Source: Vitrella brassicaformis (Eukaryota; Sar; Vitrellaceae). Taken from it: DNA of 64,000 nt. Shown here piece after piece: positions 56,401 through 64,000 of this stretch (positions are counted from its first letter, which is position 1; the number at the start of each line of letters is the position of its first letter). Where the stretch lies: assembly GCA_001179505.1 (NCBI GenBank), contig CDMY01000510.1, positions 159,536 to 223,535 of the forward strand, in the 5' to 3' direction. The translations under genes and the position numbers were made by a program. Under the pieces are notes generated by a model. That model had not been told where the DNA came from. It saw only the letters and a list, made by a program, of their open reading frames with translations, and searched no databases.

Positions 56401-59400
56401 TCAGCCCCGATCTGCGGATGGACACACAGCGGGACCTCAGTAAGTCAAGCAATACACATCCATCCATCCATCCATCCATACACCGATTGGTCCACACACT
56501 GTGTGTGTGCAGAGGATTTGCGCATCGGCATCCGCGACGCCAACTTGCAGGGCTTCCAGTACGGCTCCTTCTCCAAGAACAAGACCAACAGAAACAAACT
56601 CGAAAAACAGCTCGGCCCCAGCCGTAAGCACACCACCGATGGATGGATGCACCCACACACACACATGGCCATGTGTGTGTGTATGGGTATGGGTGTGCAG
56701 TGGACGGCGTGGTCTTCCTGACGTATTCGATGCTGGGCGGCCACGTGCCCAACACCAAGTGCAAGGGCATTACGGACAAGATGAAGGAGGGTGACGAGTC
56801 GGTCCTCCTCAACACAGAGTCCGCACACACACAGCAGCCCCCCTCCTCCCCCTCCCGACGCACACACACACGCACATTTTCGTGTCTGTCTCACGGTCAG
56901 CTGGACGCGGTTCGGGCAGCTCTTCGAGTGGTTCGGCGGCAAGGACGGCCAAGGCGCCATCATCTTCGACGAGAGCCACAAAGTATGTAGCCACCCAGAA
57001 AGAGACAACCACCTGTCTGTTTGTCCTTCTGAGGGCGTGTGGTGGTATGGTATGGGATGCCCTGTCAATGTCAGGCCAAAAACATCATGCCAGAGCTCAA
57101 GGGCAAGGCCCGCGGTCGTGGCGGTGGCGGCGGCCAGTTCCAGTTCGACGCGCCGCAGAGGGGCAAGAGCAATGCATCGCTGTGCGGCATCCTCGTCGCC
57201 AAGCTGCAGGTCTGTGTGTACTCACTTGGCGTTTCTATATGTCTCTCTCTGTGTGTGTGTATCCTCTTATGTGTGTGTGCCGTTTGTGTGCGTGTGTGCA
57301 GGAGGTCTGCCCGAAGGCACACGTCATCTGCGCCTCCGCAACGGCAGCCAGCGAGTTGCAGAACCTGGTCAGCAACAAAAACAAGACAGAGGAGGACACC
57401 ACACACCACACACCACTCCTCACGCCGTCCACTCATTGTGTGTCTGTGTGGCTACTGTACATATGTGACTGCAGGGATACATGTCGCGTCTGGGCCTCTG
57501 GGGTGAGCGAGGGAGAGGGAGAGTGTGCTGGGTGGAGGGAGACGGCATGTGGCCATGTGTGTGTGTGTGTGTGTGTGATGTCGCTATGTGTACAGGCAAG
57601 GGCACGCCGTACAAGACGTTTGGCGAGCTGTACACCAAGATCGGACACAACGAGGAGAGCGGCATGGTACATCCATGACCCTCCCTCCACACATCACACC
57701 ACACTTCTTTGTTTGTGTGTCGTCTGTCTGTCTGTCGTGTGTCAGGAGTGCCTCACCATTAACATGAAGTCCCAGGGGCTCTTCTCGTCCCGGACCATCT
57801 CATACAAGGGCGCCGTCTTCTCTGTCGACACCGTCAGCCACATGCACTCACTGCACACGAACATCGATCCACATCCTCTCAGCCACTCAATCGCGTCCAT
57901 CCATGGTCGTCATCCATATGTGTGTGTATATATATGTGTGTGTGTGTGCAGATTGACCACAACAGCGAGGCCACGCGGCTGTACCAGAAGGCCGTCGACT
58001 TCTGGCAGGAGATGTAGTAAGTTGAGGGAGGACACACCACACCACACACACGTCCACACACCCTGTCCACCTCTCTGTGTGGAATTTGATTGGCGCAGTG
58101 CCTTTCTCGATGACGTCCTTCACGACGAGAACGTCCACTGGTGCGGCAAGCTGAAGGAGGGCGAGGACCCCGCTCTCAGCCCATGGTATGTGTGCATGGC
58201 GCCATCCATCCATCCATCCATCCATCCAAATGCCTTCATCACTCTTTGTTCATCCTTCTATCTCTCAGCAAGGCTTGTCGTGAGTGGCGTCTCCCCCCCA
58301 ACAAAGCCAAGCGCCCGGCGGAGGACACGTATGCATCACTACCTTGTGCCACCATGTGTGTGTTCATGTGTGTGCGTGTGTGTGCAGGTGGGCGATGCAG
58401 TACTTCTGGGGCTCAGTGCAGCGGTTCTTCCGCGTCTTGCTCATCTGCATCAAACACGAATACGTCGTCGACAAAGCGGTCAGCTCCGCACCGTACACAC
58501 CAGACACACGAACAGCCCGCCCGCCCGCCAGCATGATGTCTTTCTCTGCTCAAACCAAAGCGCCAGGAACTCGACAAGGGCAAAGCCGTCGTCTTCTCTC
58601 TGTACCCCTCCGTCCCATTCGCCCGCCCATCTCCTTCCACTGTGTGTGTGTGTGTGTGTGTAGATGGTCGACCGGCGAGGCCCGGCAGAAGGAGATGGCC
58701 GAGGCACAGGCCGAGTTCGGCAACGAGTTGGGCGTGGGGTCGCTGGAGGACGACCTCGAGGATGAGGGCGAGGATGACGACGGGACGGGCGGCACCGGCA
58801 AGAAACTCCAAAGCAGCGGTCGGCCAGTGGGTAGGGAGAGAGACGGGCAGCGCGTGGATCCGTCCTTCTGAGTGTGGGTGCCTTGTGTTGTTGTGGTCAG
58901 GATTGCAGCTGATCCCGCTCAAGGTCGCTGACAAGGTCAATGAAGACGAGATAGGAGAGACACATGTGTGTGTGTGCGTGTGTGCGTGTGTGCGTGTGTG
59001 TGTGTGTGTGTGTTGGGGTATGTGGTGCATTTGCCGCCCTTCTGTCTGTGTGGTGTGTGGGTGCAGGTGTTGAAGACCAAGGGGCACCGTGGCGAGGATC
59101 TGCCCCAATACGTCCAGCGCAAGGAGGACCTACGTGAGATGAGACCACACACAGTGAAAGGGGCAGGGAGAGCCGTGTGGGTTCTTTGCTTTCCTGCGAT
59201 CTGTCCTTCGCCACAGTCAAGAAGATAGCCCGGTGTCATCTCCCGAGCAACCCCATCGACCGCCTCATCGACGAGTACACACCCATCCCATCCCATTCCA
59301 CCCCATCCCATCCCATCACCACCGACACACCCACCCCATGGAGGCATTTCTGTCCCTCTCCCTCTCTGTGTTTGGTGTCAGGTTTGGTGGCCCACGCAAG

Positions 59401-59577
59401 GTGGCCGAGCTGACCGGCCGCAAGAAGCGTTGGGAGCGGAACCCCATCACAGGCCAGATGGAGTACATCGACCGCGGCTGCTACCGAATGGAGAAAGCAA
59501 ACGCCAAGGGCAAGAAGGACTTCGAATCCATGAACAACAGGCACGCAAAACGACCACGACCACACACACATTCGCAC

Positions 59578-59609
<32 letters not shown>

Positions 59610-60150
59610 ATTCACACCCACGGCTGTCTGTGTGTCTGTTGGGCATGGATGGGTGTGTGGGGTGGATCGGTTCATCAGCGAGCGTCTGGCATTTCAGGAG
59701 GGCAGGAAGAAGGTGGCCATCATCACCGAGGCCGCCTCGGCCGGCATCTCTCTGCACTGCGACAAATCGCTCGAACAACTCAACTCAAGGCCGCGCGTCA
59801 TGGTCAGCCAATGACACAGACACACAGAAGGAGAGAGACCGTCTCTGTGCGGATGCATGCATATGGATGGATGTATGCAGTTCACCCTCGAGCTGCCCTG
59901 GTCCGCCGACAAAGTAACGCATCCACGCCACACACAGAGAGGAATGCGTATCTGGATTTCTCTCTGGGTGGTGTTGTGTGCAGGCGGTCCAGCAGTTCGG
60001 TCGTATCCATCGGTCCAACCAGTTGAAATGCCCCGAGTTCCACCTAGTAGTCACCGAGATGGGAGGCGAAAGTGAGCAGTCCATCCATCCATCAATCCGT
60101 CCACCCCCCCACCCCCCCACCCCACACGTGGCCATGTCTCTTGGATTTCG

Positions 60151-60181
<31 letters not shown>

Positions 60182-60523
60182 CAATGCCAGTTCGATTCAC
60201 GAGCACGATCAGCCGCCGCATGAAGCTGCTGGGTGCCTTGACGCGTGGCGACCGGCGTGCGTCGATGGGCGAAGCGCAGGAGGCAACGGTGAGTGAGTGG
60301 TCTGCGAACCGGCGAGGGACCTGCAAATCAATCCATTCCTCTATTTGTTGTCTTTCAGCTGGGGGAGTTCGACGTGCAGTCCAAGCTCGGCGCCGCCGCC
60401 CTCGAGAACCTCATGGCCCTCATCAAAAACGCTGCAAGCAATGTCAGTCAGTCAGTCAGTACACACACCCATACAGACAGACCACGACAGACACCAACAC
60501 AACACACACCCGCTGCGCATCTC

Positions 60524-60554
<31 letters not shown>

Positions 60555-60824
60555 ATGTGTGTGTGTGTGTGTGTGTAGGCTGACCACTGTGACGGTCTGG
60601 ATGACTTCATTGTCAAGGACGACGGCAAGGAAAAGCAGAAGAGCACCAAAGGCTCAATGACCGATGAGGATGAGGACGACGATCATGACGACGAGGGCGA
60701 GGGTGATGACGACAAGCGCGAGCAGCGACAGCAGCAGCAGGAGGGCGACAAAGCCTCGAAGAACCACTTTTCGTGGCAGGAGTGAGGGGACACACTCACA
60801 GCCACACACGCGCACGCACACACA

Positions 60825-60859
<35 letters not shown>

Positions 60860-63800
60860 GGAGAGAGAGAGAGCTACCATGCGCACACACGTGTGTCTTT
60901 CTTTGTCATGGGTTTCATCATTTCATCACTGGATGCAGCCACTTCGATTCGTTCCATGAGTTTGCCCTGGTGGCCTATGACGAGCTCGTGGCAGTGGGCT
61001 TCTCGCCCGAGCAGTTTGTGAGCCATGATCCACTCACTTGAACGCATCCACCCACCACATACCATGACACAGTCATTCATCAATCCGTTCGTTCGTGTGT
61101 ATGTCTGTGCAGGACGACGACGGCGGCACGAAGCGCGTCAGCAAACAGGGCGGGCAGAAACTCAAATCGTAAGCGGCCGGCCAGGCCATCGATCTACAAC
61201 ACAAAATGCAGCGCAGCACCGCCATGCACATTCTGTCCGTTCTCTCTCCTCGCAGCTTCATGAACCGCCTCCTGTAAGCAACTCGAACCGGCGAGCATTC
61301 AGGCCTGCTTCAGCACTGTGATGATGGACATGGTTGTATGGCTGGGCTGCCTCCGTGTTTGTGTGTGTGTGTGTGCAGCATGATGAGACCTGCCATCCAA
61401 AACTCGTTGTTTGAGTGGTTCATGTACATCCTCGCTGACAAAGAGGCGGAGGCGTAAGTCAACCAGTCAATCACCAAAGAGAAAAAGGACACGAAAATGC
61501 TCGTCTCCCTCCCTCTGTCCCTTCTCTGCTGACTGACTGCAGGAAGCAGAGCCAGCGCGAGGGCACCGGCGAGGGCATCATGGACCTCAACAAGGCCTTC
61601 AGGGGCCTCTCCACCGCCAGGCAGACCGTCACATTCGACCAGCACGAGATCATCGCAACCGACCCCGAGACAAACGCAGCGACAGTCAGCTATTGCACTG
61701 TGTCATCGAGCCGCTCATCAAACCACTCTCTCCGCATGGATTTGTGTGGGTGGGTGGATTGGTGGTGGATGCAGTGGTATACCAAGGTGATTGTTAATCG
61801 AGGCATAGCCTGGGAGGACGCCAAGAAGCTGTACCTCAGTGTGCGCGACGCGACAGACAAGTTCGGCAGGAGGAGGGCTCCAAACGAAAAGGACCGCCCA
61901 GAGGTCCGTGCGGAGCCGACACACATCGAAAGGCAACACATCACAATCACATGCCAACATGCCATCGTTTCCCGTTGGTTGTTTGGCGACCAACACATTT
62001 TTTGAAGGGCTTCTATTGGTGGTGAGCGCACATGGGGCGGAGTGCATAGAGACGATCGATTGTGTCTTGATTGATGCATTTGATAGGAACATGCGGGGTG
62101 CCCAGCGCAAGCTGCCCATCCTGGTCGTCCAAAAGAGAGAGACATTCGCCAGCGTAACAAACAAAGGCACACGAGAAAGGGCAAATGTGCCGCTCTCTGT
62201 CTCTCTGACTCTCTCTGAGATGCATGACTGCAGGAGAAGACATACATGTTCTACCAGGCGAACCTTGGCGCCAGAGAACAGTTCTCCGGCTCATTTGGCA
62301 GTAAGTGTCGTGTCTTGCTGTGCCGCTAGGCCCATTCACCTACACACACACACACACATCCATCCGTCCGTCCCGTCTTGGCTTGTGCGATGTAGAGTTG
62401 GGCGTGGTGACGTACAAGAACATCGTCAACATGAGAAGGAATCGCGACATCGACGTAGACGGACGAGAACTCACTCCGCAAAAGAAAGAAAGGACCACCT
62501 CCCTCCCTCGTGTGCGTGTTCGGTGTGCAGAAAATTCCCATCAAGAGAAAGGTCATCCACGGCGACCTTGTTGAGGACTTCTCCGAGATCGCACCGCAGT
62601 GAGGATGGATGGCGATGCGGTTTGTGTATGTGTATTGTGGACGTGTGTGTCGTCTCCAGCTGGACTTCATGGTACGAGATGGCCGACAAGAAATGCAGCC
62701 ACATGTAGGCCCGGCCCAGCCCCTCCCTGTTGGCAGACACACGAAGCACCTTGTCCTCCCTCCCTCCCTCCCTCCCTCTGTGTGTGTGTGTGTGTGTATG
62801 TGTGTCACAGCCAGTACTTCCCTCGGCACAACCACCAACTCGACAAGGACGGCAACCACGTCACCAGGTATGTTCACACACACAGAAACAGGGACGGCGG
62901 ATGTGCGTGTGTGTACGCGCATCTTCATATTCAGGGACGGGATCTGCACCCACGGCATGCGCAAGGCAGCCACCCAACCACCACAGCACAGCACAGCACA
63001 CCACACCACAACACACCACATGCTTCCCCTGTGTCAACGCGCCTATTGAATTTCTATGCGTGTGTCTCTTCTGTCAGTTCGACACCCACATCATCTCAGG
63101 CAACATCATCAACTCCTTCGGCTACCTCGACAAGGAGTTCCAGACCGACGTTAACGACGAGCCCGACCCCAACGACACTTCAGCGGCTGCAGGCGCCAAG
63201 CCGCTCAACGCATCGGCCTACGCAGCCAGGATGAAGGAGGCCAAGCTGGCACAGCAGCAGGCCGCCCAGCAGCAGCAACAGCAGCAGGATGGCGATGACC
63301 CTCAGAAGCCGCCCAAGAAGGCCCGAGGGGGGGGAGGGAGGGGCGCGTTCTTCAAGACGGTATGCATGCCAGCCGCCCGACACACGACAACAACACACGC
63401 GACATATGTGTTATTGTGGTTGTGCAGATAGGTGGTCGTTTGCAGATCAGCCGCGCGACGGAGAGTGTCACGCAGCCGGGGGAAGCAGGTGGGGCTGACT
63501 GACGCACGTCCATCTCACAGAGATGCCTTCATGAGTGTATGTGTGTGTTTTGTGGTGTATGTCAGGGCCCCGTTCGGTAGTTGGCATTCAGATCGACGGC
63601 GACTCTGCCAAGGACACCTGCACGATGGTCCACATCATCGAATCCAACTCCATATTCAATCACGGTATTCAACATGAGATCCACGCCGCCCCGCCCCGCC
63701 CCACCCCCACAAGAATCCTGTAATGTATCCATCCATCAGATGAGGATGACGACGAACGTGAGGCGAATGAGGACTCGGATGACGAGGGGGAGGGATTCCA

Positions 63801-64000
63801 GGCTACTGCGGGTCCGTACGGCAGTATGGACAGGCAGACCACCTTGCACCATTGTTGATATGGGTGTGTGTGTGTGTGCAGATGTCAAGAAGAAGGTCAA
63901 GATAGCGAAGGTCTTCCGCGACCTGCTCAAGGAGGAGCCCAACGCCACACTCAAAGAATGCACCTCAGAGATCCAGGCAAGCACGCAACCAACCACCCCC
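53422..64000 (+). CDS. SBNO: Strawberry notch (SBNO) helicase-like protein, 3' end outside the window
   Basis: Nuclear superfamily-2 ATPase-like co-regulator. At least 35 short exons; the window ends at a donor after 63976. N-terminal 500 residues are acidic, Lys/Glu-rich and poly-Gly/Ala. SBNO marks in order: WVIDHGLLSSTQLESF (about 55900), Walker A GFCL plus GDGTGSGKGRQLAAIIG (56217-56267), HIWFSISPDLRMDTQRDL, VVFLTYSMLGG, DExH-like IIFDESHK plus AKNIMPEL (56959-57095), VICASATAASELQN (motif III, 57325-57366), MSRLGLWG, TINMKSQGLFSSRTISYKGA, WGSVQRFFRVLLICIK, LPSNPIDRLIDE, FGGPRKVAELTGRKKRW, KVAIITEAASAGISLHCDK, FTLELPWSADKAVQQFGRIH RSNQ (59881-60017), RRMKLLGALTRGDRR, RGIAWEDAKKLYL, GFYWW, WYEMADKKCSH and QISRATE ... 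VVGIQIDGDSA. The order and spacing match the family throughout. DESH replaces the animal DECH. Confidence 0.94.

Noticed and set aside
1-64000. CRISPR arrays, insertion sequences, rRNA or viral genes
   Set aside because: No regularly spaced repeats with unique spacers, no transposase, integrase or reverse transcriptase motifs and no rRNA-like stretches were seen on either strand.

Overview
This is a nuclear eukaryotic DNA window: 64 kb, GC-rich, gene-dense and intron-rich. About 20 protein genes and one pseudogene can be reconstructed, almost all built from short exons joined by introns of roughly 50-150 bp. The introns are full of GT/CA, CATC and CAGA microsatellites, and many 3' splice sites are a GT-repeat followed by CAG. 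The gene content (kinesin, RFC, a strawberry-notch helicase, CAP and START-like proteins, a ferredoxin-metallo-hydrolase fusion of the type found in phototrophs) fits a free-living alveolate. A chromerid relative of apicomplexans such as Vitrella is my best guess, but it is an inference and not shown by the sequence.

Layout, left to right. 1-4253 (-) LSD1-like flavin amine oxidase, cut by the window edge. 4548-7170 (+) START-like protein. 8332-8703 (-) small one-pass membrane protein. 8997-9995 (+) six-pass membrane protein. 10496-11930 (-) wax-synthase-like MBOAT. 12114-13375 (+) DUF924 protein. 14084-15925 (-) ferredoxin plus metallo-beta-lactamase fold protein. 16230-18365 (+) decayed DExH RNA helicase. 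19692-21611 (-) ZCCHC17-like protein with two S1 domains. 21712-23237 (+) CAP/SCP domain protein. 24276-25594 (-) secretory protein of unknown function. 25687-26952 (+) short-chain dehydrogenase. 28090-30998 (-) RFC5-like clamp-loader subunit with a 300-N assembly gap in an intron. 31522-32673 (-) intronless orphan. 32972-34597 (+) F-box/BRCT protein. 35101-36055 (-) small polytopic membrane protein. 36442-40794 (+) divergent kinesin. 41279-45392 (+) ankyrin protein with exon-encoded alternating repeats. 45592-49626 (-) large ankyrin-tailed protein. 49791-50165 (-) small ORF. 50296-51736 (+) secreted basic protein. 53422-64000 (+) strawberry-notch homologue, running off the right edge.

The first thirteen loci alternate strand without exception, so the region is a chain of divergent pairs sharing 90-300 bp promoters and convergent pairs sharing 3' spacers. 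No operon-like functional grouping is evident. Chromatin and nucleic-acid functions (LSD1-like, S1/zinc knuckle, RFC5, BRCT, strawberry notch) are frequent, but this may be chance.

The most notable signals are: the strictly alternating two-type ankyrin array on mostly 105-nt phase-0 exons; the helicase broken by several independent frameshifts inside conserved motifs; a 45-bp palindromic module present upstream of two start codons; an exact 28-nt element just after two unrelated stop codons; long perfect hairpins in intergenic DNA; and GC-AG introns supported by protein homology. All exon boundaries were derived by eye from GT-AG signals, reading-phase consistency and family conservation.
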